Assembly: GCA_003550325.1 (NCBI GenBank)
Contig: QKWP01000356.1
Coordinates: forward strand, 1-64,000
Source: Gigaspora rosea
Lineage: Eukaryota; Glomeromycota; Glomeromycetes; Diversisporales; Gigasporaceae
Direction of reading: 5' to 3'
Length of the DNA: 64,000 bases
Numbering within the stretch: the stretch's first letter is position 1; every line of letters begins with the position of its first letter. Below, piece by piece: positions 24,151 to 34,689 of the stretch. The notes beneath the pieces were generated by a model. That model was not told the origin of the DNA and made no database searches. It was given only the letters and a program-made list of their open reading frames with translations. A program made the position numbers and the translations under genes.

Positions 24151-24744
24151 TACATTTTTTCTTGTTATAGAAGTCTAAATTATATTTGATTTCTTTTTTT
24201 ACATTTTTTGTTAAGGTTTATTAGTTGATATGAACAGTTTTTCTAAAATTTTTGTACAAACTAAGCACACCAAACATGTTTTATGTATGTACATATATGT
24301 ATAAAAATACTATGTATGTGTGATTATATGCATATTGTTTTTATAATAAAACAAACACATGTATTATTACTTATTTAATACAGATTAGACAAACTAAGTT
24401 TCAGATTTATACTGGTAAACTTAACTGGTTCAAAGCTCTAATTGCAGAATTGTAATAGACCAATTTTCAATTTATAGCCTATTAAAAAGTTGATCTGCAC
24501 AGATTAGCAAAAGCTTTACTATTTATATAGTAAATTATTCTACTACTACTTATACAGTTATATTAGTTAAATTGTACAATATAGCATTTTTGTCTATTTT
24601 GAATTCTAATCCATTTGATTTGAGCTAAAGCAATTCTTAACCCATGACCCTCTGGGTCAGGTGACCCATATTTGTTACTCAACCTGGGTCAAAGCTCTAA
24701 TGTACATATAGTATAGACTGAGGGGTATAGGGTTCTTGGGCATG

Positions 24745-25022
24745 CCAGGACCCTGGACATCTCTTATATAGATCATAACTAGATTTTGGCCAATTTTATC
24801 TAATTTGCTAAAAATGACAAAACTATATTTACTTAAATAACTTCTGATCAGTGATCAGAATTGAATAAACTTTTTTTTGTTCATTTTTTAAAAAAAGTCA
24901 TTCAAATTGGACTACTGGATACCAAGATAATTGCCAAAAACCGTTTTTTTTTGCTTCTTAAATTTCAGGTTTTTGCTGCAATGCGTAATGTATGACTTCT
25001 GTACTAGATGTCTGGGTTCTGG
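24745..25022. mobile_element. inverted-repeat element, 278 bp
   Basis: The ends CCAGGACCCTGGACATCT and (inverted) CCAGAACCCAGACATCT bound a palindromic centre containing GAATTGAATAAAC and TTCAAATTGGACTACTGGA. A related copy lacking the left end is at about 30560-30820. No target duplication could be read. Confidence 0.65.
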
Positions 25023-25100
25023 AATGCTCTTCCTTGTGCATGCCCATGTGCATGCCCAGAGGCATGCCTTTAAGCTAGAAGGCATGCCCATTTTATTTAA
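25023..25100. repeat. cluster of GGCATGCC palindromes
   Basis: CATGCCC or GGCATGCC occurs five times within about 75 bases. Similar clusters occur near 360-400, 30360-30430 and at the ends of the element at 32040-32209. The motif looks like a terminal or subterminal signal of one dispersed MITE family. Confidence 0.6.
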
Positions 25101-25311
25101 TATTTAAAAAGTAAGTATTAAACAAACATGTTTTCTAATTGGTTAATATTAACTATTCTAAAGATAATATTTATATAGTAAGGGAAGTGCAGTAATTATA
25201 TAATTAGGGTTTACATAGATCCTAACCCTCCTTCCCCTAGTAATAGGACTATTGACCAATCAAATTTAAAAAAAAAACTCAAAAACATCTTTGATCTAAA
25301 AATAAGCTACT

Positions 25312-25787
25312 CCACAATTGACAAAGTTGCTACATAGTAAAGTCTAAATTTTACTAAGCAAATCACATAAGTAACCTTATTCAGCAGGTCAAAATACACT
25401 TGGCATAAAATTTTTATAAGTATTGGAAAATTTTTATTAATTGACTTTTGATTTTTACATTCGACGGAAAAAATTAAAATTTTTTAAAAAAAATATATTT
25501 GCCCTACAATTGACAAAAGTCGCTACATAGTAAAGTCTAAAGTTTACTAAGCAAATCGATTAAAATCACATAAGTAACCTTATTTATCTAATCAAAATAT
25601 ACTTACTATAAAATTTTAATAAGTATTAGAAAATTTTTATTAATTGACTTTTGATTTTTACGATCGATGGAAAAATTAAAATTTTTTAAAAAAATATATT
25701 TGCCCCACAATTGACAAAAGTTTGCTACATAATAAAGTCTAAATTTTACTAAGCAAATCGATTAAAATCACATAAGTAACCTTATTC
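25312..25787. repeat. tandem repeat, unit about 195 bp, 2.5 copies
   Basis: The unit starts CCACAATTGACAAAAGT and includes TAAAGTCTAAATTTTACTAA and ATTAATTGACTTTTGATTTT. It recurs from about 25312, 25504 and 25705. The third unit breaks off after AAGTAACCTTATTC, and matching sequence resumes at 29707 after the intervening insertion. Confidence 0.85.
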
Positions 25788-25968
25788 GACATGTCTTATG
25801 TAAACACCGAACAATTTTTGTGTAAGTTATTCGGCCACCTCCTAATACAATACACAAATTTTCATCACCTCTTAAGAGGTGAATGAAAATTTGTGTATTT
25901 GTATTAGAAGGAGGCCAAATAAGTTACATGAAAATTGTTCGTTGTTTACGCCAGACATGTCGAATAAG
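25781..25968. mobile_element. palindromic foldback element, 188 bp
   Basis: The two halves beginning CTTATTCGACATGTC are inverted copies all the way to a CTCTTAAGAG centre, with only a few mismatches. It stands immediately left of the inverted-repeat segment at 25971-29706. Which of the two arrived first is not clear. Confidence 0.75.
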
Positions 25969-26089
25969 CGTATTATTGGTCAAATTGTGGCTGATAATTG
26001 CTGATTTCTTCACAGCAGATACCGCATTATGACGTGACCTTCGGCCACGTCATAAAAACTATCAGCAAAAATATATATGCGTAAACTTG

Positions 26090-26390
26090 CGTAAGTTTTT
26101 ACAGTATGTAAGAAAATTGTAAACTTATATAAGATTTAGTGTAAAACTATGTAAGTCTTATGGTGCATAAGAAAATCGTAAATTTACGTAATTTTTTACA
26201 TAAGTTTACGATTTTTTTACGGTATATAAAAAAACTGTAAATTTACGTAAAAATTTTATGCAAATTTACGATTTTCTTACAGTGCATAAGAAAATCGTAA
26301 ATTTACACAAAAATTTTATGTAAATTTATGATTTTCTTATAGTATGTAAGAAATTGTAAAAATTTTACATAAGGCGATACAAATAAAATT
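26090..26390. repeat. tandem palindromic repeat, unit about 70-75 bp
   Basis: Units of CATAAGAAAATCGTAAATTT and its inverse AAATTTACGATTTTCTTA alternate four times, joined by ACAGTGCATAAG-like spacers. It lies just inside the left inverted repeat of the 3.7-kb segment. A looser version with GTAATTATTAC units lies inside the right end (about 29450-29620). Confidence 0.75.
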
Positions 26391-26889
26391 AACTGGTTTA
26401 CATAACATTTGAAAAAATTTTAGACTCGGCCGCCCAGAGGTTTTTTTTATATAGGTAAAATTTTTTATAAGTAATAACTACATAGCACATGATCATGTTG
26501 CCGCGCCGCCAAATGTTAACCAAAAAAAATTAGATATGGAAGTGGAATTATAATCTTCGCTTAATATATATCTTTTTTTAACTCTTTAATATATTGTCAC
26601 TTTAAAAAAAATTTTTTTTAAAAAACCCTTTATAGCTATTTTCATTATTTCTAGTAAAAACTTAACCGAATGATTGTTTGATTTCGGTGTGATCCGTATA
26701 ATAAAATAATTAATAAAAGCTAATTTTGTATGATAATAATCATTTTATGATTTCAACGATTTCAAGTTTTTATTCGAATGCTTGTCCAACATGTTTGGTG
26801 TGCTTAGTTTGTATGAAAATTTATGGAAAAAACTGATTATGTCAACCAATAAACCTTAACAAGAAATGTAAAAAAGGAATAACTAAATT

Positions 26890-27290
26890 TTTTTGTTTAT
26901 CGCATAAATTCCACAATGATACATGAGTAAATCTATCTCTACTTCCACGAAGAAGTAATTTAAATTCATACGGAATATCTGATATAGAATGCGTATCAGC
27001 ATTTCTATCAATCCATGAAGCAATTTCAGCTGTATGCGCTTCGTTAATAAAGGTTCTGTTGATCTGTGTGGTAACTTAGTTTTTAAAATCTTATGAGGTG
27101 GAAGGACCACAGATGATATTGGTCGATTTGGGGCCATATGTTTTTTGACTAAACTTCCAAAGATTTTTTCAAGGATTCATTGATAGGGTTGAATATATTC
27201 ATAAAGATAATCACCAGAGGAAAATAACGGATAAGAGGTAACCAATTTTTTAAAGAGTTTTTAGTAGAGGTCCTATCTATTAATCATTTA
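26890..27290 (-). pseudogene. BACK/TLDc-domain gene fragment (BTB-TLDc family), broken
   Basis: Minus-strand frames give WLPLIRYF, then SSGDYLYEYIQPYQ, a stop, ILEKIFGSLVKKHMAPNRPI and SSVVLPPHKI, then after a frameshift TAEIASWIDRN and IPYEFKLLLRGSRD...WNLCDKQ. The first part matches the end of the BACK region, and the second the start of a TLDc domain, of the BTB-BACK-TLDc proteins abundant in Rhizophagus. At least two frameshifts and one in-frame stop are present. The BTB domain and most of TLDc are missing, so no functional product is expected. It sits within the 3.7-kb inverted-repeat segment. Confidence 0.8.
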
Positions 27291-27779
27291 TCCGGTTATT
27301 TATTGAATATCCGGTTTCAACAAGAGAACGGAGAGTGGCATACATAACTCTAATAAGTAGGTGAATAATATGTAATAAATTAATAATTTATGCAATGTGA
27401 TACGTATAATAGAATTAAATAAAGTACGCCATCCGGCGTCCCCTTAGTAGGGGTTTTATAAAAAAAATATATATATATCTGGTTTCTAATAAATAATTGA
27501 ATAAAAATGAATTAACAGATGGATAATCGAATTATTTGGATTATGTACTATCAATGCAAGGGATATGCTTTTTTTGATCGAACATTGATAAAGTAACGGT
27601 TATTGTTATTATTCAATAACCGTTATAATATATATGTACCAATGAATAAGTATAGTTAAATTTTGATTATGAAAAAAATAAGGAATATCAACCTGGCTTC
27701 ATAGTGACGTTCAATTGCTGTGATCAAAAAAAACCCTGATCAGTACTTAGCTTATACCGATTAATAAGTTTAGCTGTAC

Positions 27780-28150
27780 ACATACTATTTGTGTAGCAAA
27801 ATCGAAAAGTATCCAAGTTATCACCTTCAGCAAATTTCAAATACCTGTTTTTCATCCTTGTTTGTTGTCATAGTAGAGTTCAACACCAAGTTGTCCATTC
27901 GAATTGCCTCTTTTAGCAGATTTCAAATAATACTCAAACGCATTTTTTCGTTCTTGTTTGTGTCCATACCTTCATCATACTGTAGCAAAGACATTGACCA
28001 TTCAAATTGCCTTCATTAGTCCTTGTTTGTGCCAATACCTTCGTCATAGTAGAGTCCAACATCACGTTGTCCATTCTTTCAGTAGATTTAAATAACACTC
28101 AAATGCGATTTCGTACATACCTTTATGCAGCAATTACAGCGGATTAATAT
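27780..28150 (-). pseudogene. Sel1-like repeat gene fragment, broken
   Basis: Three degenerate repeats of about 36 residues are spread over frames on the minus strand. They include AFECYL, GQRDVGLYYDEGIGTNKD, YDEGMDTNKNEK, KSAKRGNSNGQLGVELYYD and TNKDEKQVFE. The (G)LYYDEGIGTNKDEKxAFEYY pattern is that of Sel1-like repeats, helical solenoid units that in these fungi often follow protein kinase domains. Several frameshifts separate the repeats and no start or kinase is present. Confidence 0.78.
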
Positions 28151-28435
28151 GTGCAGATTTTAAATTTTCGGGGTGTACTAAAGGTAAGGAATTTTTTTAT
28201 AACAGATTTCACTTGCGAATCAACAAAGGGTTGAAAAAGAAAAATATGTAATGCAAGACGATAAAGATCTATTCGAATATAATAAAATCATGTGTCACAT
28301 GATTTTCATGTAAAAATTTAAAGTAAACATATAAAAGGTACGATCTGCAAGATTAGATCTTTGTTTAGATCTTTTTTTTAAATTTCGAACTAACCTTTTT
28401 TTTTATTTATCTGTTATTTTATAATATTTACGCCA

Positions 28436-28660
28436 GGTTAAAAAGATATGATAACAGATAAGTAATTTGTTTTTTTTATTTTCTTTCTTAATTTACATAC
28501 TAACTTATTCTTGGTATTGTATAGTTTGGCGCTTGCATTTTTTCTTCCCTCGTCACTTAATACTTACGCAGTGATCATCACCAGATTAAAAAAGATAAGT
28601 AATTTGTTTTTTTTTCTTTCTTAATTTATGTACTAACTTATTCTTGCATTTCTTTCTTGT
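28436..28660. repeat. tandem duplication of about 135 bp
   Basis: The stretch from CCAGGTTAAAAAGATA through TTCTTTCTTAATTTACATAC to TTATTCTTG is repeated once with small deletions, starting near 28436 and near 28570. No coding content. Confidence 0.65.
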
Positions 28661-28689
28661 CGCTTATATATGTGTCTCCTACATAAACT

Positions 28690-29240
28690 ATTTTACGTGG
28701 CTTCTTTACGACGGCTCAACATCAGTGCTACTACAGTTATAGTAACATTTTCTTGTGGATGTGTTTTCATTATGCAATACGTTGAATGGGTTTCTAGATG
28801 GGTGTTGTGTCATACTGTCGCTTGTAGTTTTGTTTGGCGACTTCTGTGATTTCGCCGTCAGTTGTAATTGGCTTCGTTGAATCGTTTAGTTCGTTTTGTA
28901 TTTTCTTTTTTAGTTGACTAATATTTTTTCCCAGGTGTTGTTGTTGTGTCGTCGCTGGTGCTCTTGCTCGTAATACTGTTGTTCAATTGCATTGGTGGTG
29001 TCGTAGTTACTATTTGGTGTGTCTCTTCATGTCACTTGTGGTTTTGGCTTGGTGGTTAGGTCGCGTTTGTCTTACTGGTGTTGCATAGTTGGTGTTTTCG
29101 CCAGTGCTATTGTTATCCTAAAGCCACTAATTAGGTGCCTTTAATGTCTTGGGACCGCTATTTGGTGCTGTTGTCACTTTGGAATTGCTGTTGTCATTCT
29201 GGTCTCTTTGGGTTTCGCGGTATTAGAGGTTTGTTTCTTG
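28690..29240. other. G/T-skewed, less AT-rich stretch, possibly decayed low-complexity coding DNA
   Basis: About 550 bases are clearly richer in G on this strand than anything around, with recurring TTGTTGTT, TGGTGTTGT and CACTTGTGG triplet-like motifs. On the minus strand this reads as Asn/Thr/Gln/Pro-rich stretches broken by stops (for example NNSTGENTNYATPVRQTRPN). It lies upstream, in the same orientation, of the Sel1 and BACK/TLDc remnants. I cannot assign a family; a decayed N/T-rich coding tail or a compositional repeat are both possible. Confidence 0.4.
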
Positions 29241-29706
29241 TAGATTAGGGTTATAGGATTTTTAGTAGTAGATTAGAGGTTAAGTTATTGTATGTGAAAT
29301 AAATTAATTAATAATTAATAAAATTAATAAAATTTATAAAATATAATTATTTTTGGTATGATATGTACATACCTTCGATTAATAAATTATGTGCTATAAT
29401 AGCATGAATATGTATTGCAATTTTTTCGGAGATTTACACTGCATACTTATTTATGGAGGTTTACACCTATTTTTTTTGATAATGTATGCCGTAAATGTTT
29501 GTAATTATTACACCTTTGTAATACTCCGAAGTTACTATAGCATAAACTTTCGTAATTATTACCCCTACATAATACTCTGAACTAATCGTAAGTTTTTCGT
29601 AAGTTTAACCCTGCGTAAAAACTTACGGAGGTTTACGCATATTTTTTTTTGCTGATGACAGTATCCTAGTGAATAATCAGTTATCATCCACAACATGACC
29701 AATAAC

Positions 29707-29843
29707 AAGTACTTATTCATCAGATCAAAATATACTTACTATAAAATTTTTACAAGTATTAGAGAATTTTTTATTAATTGACTTTTTTTGATTTTTATGT
29801 TTGATGGAAAAATTAAAATTTTTTAAAAAAATATTTACTTCAA
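29707..29843. repeat. resumed 195-bp tandem-repeat unit
   Basis: The sequence from AAGTACTTATTCATCAGATC to AAAATTTTTTAAAAAAATAT matches the units at 25312-25787. Together with the left block it shows that the sequence between was inserted into a pre-existing array. CTTATTC is present at both junctions and may be the target duplication. Confidence 0.75.
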
Positions 29844-30559
29844 TATTATTGGCTATTTAGACTATATATATTTAGGACGTGATAGATGGGGACCCCCTAG
29901 GAAATTACATGATTTACTGCACTTCTCTAAACCCTCCATAATTGCATTTTATCAGAAAAAAATATATTATAAAGATCTATATCTAAACTTTAATAAATTT
30001 TTTTCAAGTTTTTTTTGTACTGATAAATAAGATCTATATTATTTCATCAATAATTATTTTATAAACAATTTAAGATTATTTTACAGATAATTAATTTGCA
30101 GATAAGTTCAGTTTTTAAACAGTTTAAAATAAAGCTTTTTTCTTTATAAATTATACTAATATTAATTCTAATTCTAAACCACAATAACTATAATTATTTT
30201 GTTTATAAAATAAGTTGTTAATAAGAAACAGTTATTGAAATAAATTTGTTTATAAATTAGTATCTATAAAATAATTGAGTAGTTCTATAAGTTATAATAA
30301 AGTATATTTATAGAAGATGCACTTATCTGTTATACAAGAATAGCTATATATAATTATAAGGACATGCCTAAAGGACATGCCTTTAGTTCAAAGCATGCCC
30401 TTTTGGGCATGCCCAAAAATTTTTATATGCCTTTCACTCTAATATAGTGATTATATATGCCACTAAATTGATTTTTGAAAAATGTTTATTTCAGGTTCTC
30501 AAAAAATAGATTAAATTTTTTTATATAGAAGAGCAAATAAAATTATATATTTATATTTT

Positions 30560-30820
30560 TTAGACCAATTTTGACCTAATTTGCTAAAAATAACAAAACT
30601 ATATTTACTTAAATAATTTCTGATCCAGTAATCAGAATTGAATAAACTTTTTTTTGTTAGATATATATCTCTGAGAGCTTCATTTTAAAAAAAGTTTATT
30701 CAAATTGGACTACTAAATACTAAGATAATTATCAAAAACTGTTTTTTTGCTTCTCAAATTTCTGAGGTTTTGCTAAAACACATAATGTATAACCTCTGTA
30801 CTAAATGTCTGGGGTTCTCA
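30560..30820. mobile_element. partial copy of the 24745-25022 element
   Basis: It shares AAAACTATATTTACTTAAATA, GAATTGAATAAAC, TTCAAATTGGACTACTAAAT and the right end AAATGTCTGGGGTTCT with the copy at 24.7-25.0 kb, in the same orientation. The left terminal repeat is absent. Confidence 0.65.
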
Positions 30821-31067
30821 TATAGCTACCTCCTTTATAAATACATTTTTTATTTATTTAACCTAACAATTTGGTACCAATTATATTTATATTAAATTTC
30901 TTTCTATAATGGCACAATTTTTATATAAGTACTATTACAAAATTTTACAAACAAATATAAATAATTTATTTCTATTTCTATAAAACCACAATTCTAAATT
31001 TTAAGCTTCTATAAAATTACATTTTAATAACTAATTTACTAACAATATAACAAAAATTTTAACATTA

Positions 31068-31705
31068 ATTTTCTTGATAACCAATAATTAAAATAGGCTC
31101 AAATTTTTACTAAAAATAGTATCTATATTTCTTTATAATATATTATTATTTTAGCTAAATTGGATTAATAGTTCTTGAGAAATTACTTGTATATGATAGT
31201 TAATTTTTGTAAAAAAAATTGATTATCGTATACAAGCAATTTCTCAAGAACGAATAGTCCAATTTAGAATATATTATAAAAGAATATTACTACTATCTAT
31301 ATTAAAAATTAAGTCTATTTGATCTATTGGTTACAAAAAAATTGATACTATAGTTTAATTAAATCTTACAAATCTTATATATTCTAAAAATTTATAAAAC
31401 TTAATTAAAATTTGGCAACAATTATCTCAATAATCAGTAATTCAAATAGGCTCAAATTTTTATTATAGATAATATTGATATTCCTTTATAATATATTAAA
31501 ATTTTAGCCAAACTGAATTGTTAATTTTTGAGATACTGCTTATATATAATAATCAATTTTTTTAAAAAAAATTGACTATTATGTACATGCAATTTCTCAA
31601 GAACTATTAATTAAATTTAGCTGAAATTTTAATATATTATAAAGAAAAATAGATACTGAATATGTAAAAATTTGAGTTTTTTTTAATTATTGGTTATTTA
31701 ATAGA
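31068..31705. repeat. two tandem palindromic units of about 270-280 bp
   Basis: Two inverted repeats centred near 31215 and 31562 share GAGAAATTACTTGTATATGA-like arms around a poly(T)/poly(A) centre and flanks TAATATATTATAAAG and AATAGGCTCAAATTTTTA. They lie head to tail with a period near 347 bases. The design is the same as in the array at 49.98-50.99 kb, but the sequence is different. Confidence 0.65.
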
Positions 31706-32037
31706 TAAAAATCAATGTTGATTTGATAAATTTTACAAATTTTATAATTTCATATATTTGCTATAATTTATTTTTTATATAAAAATAATTTATAGAAAAA
31801 ATTTATATAATCACATCTCTATATAGTCACCAGATTTCTTGGTCCCAAGGATGTGATTATAGAAGTAAAACTGTATATCCAAAAATAAGCTACCTCTAAT
31901 TTTTTTAAAAATCTTAAAAAAACAAATAAGCTACCCCTAATTTTTTTAAAAATCTTAAAAAAACTATTAGCAGTTGCTATATATAAAGTTCAAATTTTAT
32001 TAAGTAAATCTAAAAATGCTATTAAGTAAAGTGTTTA

Positions 32038-32210
32038 GGGGCATGCCATTTATCATGTGATTTTTACCATGGATACATGGTCAGAAGTAGTGATTACATC
32101 AATATATTGTATTAATTAATCGAAATTAGATAAAAAAAAGTGATCACACCATACATGGATAGGGGTAGCTACTAAGTAAAAAATATCACATGATAAATGG
32201 CATGCCCCTT
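32038..32210. mobile_element. MITE with AGGGGCATGCC ends, about 172 bp
   Basis: The left end AGGGGCATGCCATTTATCAT and the right end are inverted copies over about 24 bases. The interior carries GTGATCACACCATACATGG. TTTA and TTAA at the two junctions may be a degenerate 4-bp duplication. Related copies are at about 41066-41212 (one end missing) and about 43395-44095 (split by a Tc1-type element). Confidence 0.75.
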
Positions 32211-32404
32211 AAAACATTAAAATATATCTACATTAAAAGTTTGGTATTATTTGGACAACTTTTTATTAGTATATTTTTAATTTTTTAAATTAAAATTCAA
32301 AAATAAGCTATTTTATAATTTTTTATATAACTTTTTGGTCAAAAAAGATAGCTTATTTTCAGAATATATGATAGCTCAATAATTAATAAAATGCAATATA
32401 ATTT

Positions 32405-33415
32405 TTTTATTTTTATTTATTTATTTTTTTTATTTTATTTTTTTTTCCTTTGACAATCATGCTCTATTTATTAGATACTATTAAATTATAACAAACAAAA
32501 TTACAACAAAGAAGTATCTGCTACTATAATAGACCACAACCCGGCTGCCACAAAGGTGCCCAAGTAGAATTGTTATACTGGTGTTTGTCAAATAAAAACT
32601 ACTATGATCTTTTACCATAAGTACATCTTTCAAATATAACGAGGTACCTAGCTACCACTTTATGATCTACTTCTTAAAAAACTTCATCACTGAGCTTCTC
32701 ATAAAATAAAGAAAATAAAAGGGGAAAAATTCAAAAGGAGCAAGACTACATAACAAAACCCAACAAACAAAACTAAACAAAAGAGAAGACAAACCAAAAA
32801 GAAAAACAAATACAAACAAAAAAACCACAGACAAAGAAATACAAAAATGAAAAATGAAGGTGTTACTATGTCTACAACATGACAACAATAAAAATTATAT
32901 AACAATGTATAAGCCAAGCTTATCAACTTGTTATATATACATAGTAAAAAACAGTATCTGGGGTAAATAGAAATTTTCTATGTGCCCTTCCAATTCTGAG
33001 ATCTAAGTTTCAATGTTTGTTTGTAACCAGAGTCACACATGATGGTACCAGGCCCAAACAGGGACCTATTCCCGATTTGGACGAAGTAAACACTACTGAT
33101 TTTTTGGAGAGGGTAAACTAAAAAGCCCACTTTTTGGCAAAAATTTTATAAAAATTCAATGGGGTAGGAGAAAAGTGCAAAAATAGTACCAAATATGAGA
33201 GAGATTGTAAAAGTTATACTATATATAATAACATATTGCAAAACTAAACTCTAGTATCCAAGCCTGCTACTTCTTCGCTCAATAGCACCATCTATCAAGT
33301 TCGTTCGGAGACATTCCAGGTCCCTTCTTCCTGCGGTGTTTCAGTTTCCCAATAGACAGTCTCAAGTTCCAGTCACTATTTAGTAGAGTCAATTTACTAA
33401 TTTATATATTAAATA
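32405..33415 (-). mobile_element. 1-kb dispersed retroposon-like repeat, copy 1
   Basis: Read on the minus strand, this sequence ends in an A-rich tail (32405-32450, AAAT/AAAAT units), as expected for target-primed retroposition. Its 3' half (TACTTGGGCACCTTTGTGGC, AGCCGGGTTGTGG) and 5' half (AAAAAGTGG, TTTACCCTCT, GTGTTTACTT) match a plus-strand copy at about 52640-53420. I find no reverse transcriptase in it. A long SINE or the 3' end of an unseen LINE are the options. Confidence 0.6.
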
Positions 33416-33474
33416 TAGTTTTCATAGGTCAGGCATTTGAAAAAGTTTGGTACAGGTAATTGTTAAAAAGAGTT

Positions 33475-34585
33475 GATTGGTTTAATTTTTATTTTTTTTT
33501 TATTATCTTTTATTATTTTTTTATAACTTATCAGTCATAGGACATGTCCTTTCAATTGCAGCCTATAATAAAAATTATAATAAAAACATATGAATTTACT
33601 ATAGACATGGATTAGAAGATTCTCTTTGATCTTACTTATTAATTTAAAATTAAATTTTTTGGGAATATAGAACAAGGAAAGAAGAAAAAATTGAGCAAAT
33701 TAAAATTTTGCTGATTTTGCACAAAACAAAATTAACTTTGCCAAAAACAAATATTTTCTAATTTTAAGATAATGAGTATATGTAAAATCATGTCTTGAAC
33801 AACTTTACTTAGTCGACTAAGTAGGTTACCTTTAAGAAAAATGAGTTATCTATATACTAAAGTTAAAATTTTTGAGTTTTAAATATAAAACATTTTTTTT
33901 GATTAGGTAATCTACTTCGGGCCCTTAAACAAAGTTGTTCGGCATGTGATTCTACTCAGTTTGAGGCTATCGCGCATTTTTTTGGACCTTTTACTAAGTG
34001 AAAAATGGGTTTAAAGTTGGGAAAAAAATTGTTTTTTAGAAACATTTTTTTTTTCCAACTTTAAACCCATTTTTCACTTAGTAAAAGGTCCAAAAAAATG
34101 CATGATAGCCTCAAACTGAGTAGAATCACATGCCGAACAACTTTGTTTAAGGGCCCGAAGTAGATTACCTAATCAAAAAAAACATTTTATATTTAAAACT
34201 CAAAAATTTTAACTTTAGTACATAGATAACCCATTTTTCTTACAAGGTAACCTACTTTAGTCGACTAAGTAAAGTTGTTCAAGACATGATTTTACATATA
34301 CTCATCATTTTAAAATTAGAAAATATTTGCTTTTGGCAAAGTTAAATTTTCGTTTTATGCAAAATCGGCAAAATTTTAATTTGATTTTTAAGCTCAATTT
34401 TTTCTTCTTCCCTTGTTTTATATTCCCAAAAAATTTAATTTTAAGTTAATAAGTAAGATCAAAAAGAATCTTCTAATCCATTTCTATAGTAAATTCATTA
34501 TAATTTTTATTATAGACAACATTTGGACCATTTTTAAGGACATGTCCTATAACTGTTATTATTTTTTTACTATAAACCAATACTC
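33475..34585. mobile_element. 1.1-kb foldback element with arms of about 500 bp
   Basis: The two halves are close inverted copies around a short loop near 34035-34045. Shared stretches include TTAGTCGACTAAGTA, GGTAATCTACTTCGGGCCC and TAAACCCATTTTTCACTTAG. GGACATGTCC, itself a palindrome, lies near both ends, and pairing extends weakly beyond it. No gene. A diverged single arm is present at about 60440-60750. Confidence 0.85.
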
Positions 34586-34689
34586 TAATATAAAAACTAA
34601 TTTTGCAAAAAAGTAATTCTTATTTTAAATATAATAGTACAAAGGTTTATTTAATTATTTTGATATTTCTTGTAGTTCTTGGTTACTAT

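Larger units (their letters stand above)
22710..24699. mobile_element. hAT-type element, 1,990 bp, exact 8-bp target duplication, with nested elements
   Basis: ATGTACAT lies on both sides (22702-22709 and 24700-24707). The ends are AAGAGCTTTGACCCGGGTCA and, inverted, TAGAGCTTTGACCCAGGTTG, with more GACCC/GGGTC copies just inside. No transposase frame is visible. It carries a hAT MITE (22974-23310), a three-unit tandem repeat (about 23337-23640) and a TA-flanked MITE (23828-24150). A sister element sits at 54020-55831. A 110-base piece near 24180-24290 recurs inverted near 26775-26885. Confidence 0.85.
25971..29706. mobile_element. inverted-repeat-bounded 3.7-kb segment carrying host-gene fragments
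   Basis: The left end TATTATTGGTCAAATTGTGG and the inverted right end GTTATTGGTCATGTTGTGG continue inwards through ATCAGCAAAAATATATATGC and TGCGTAAACTTGCGTAAG. The inverted repeat spans about 100 bases, with extra palindromic DNA (TTATGACGTG...CACGTCATAA) in the left copy only. Inside each end lies an array of TAC/GTAAG-rich repeats. The interior contains broken pieces of a BACK/TLDc gene and a Sel1-repeat gene plus a G/T-skewed stretch. It interrupts a tandem repeat that resumes on the right. No transposase is visible. Gene capture by a TIR transposon fits, but independent decay of neighbouring genes is possible. Confidence 0.55.

Noticed and set aside
25312-25787. CRISPR-like array
   Set aside because: Units are about 195 bp without distinct spacers, and the DNA is clearly eukaryotic.
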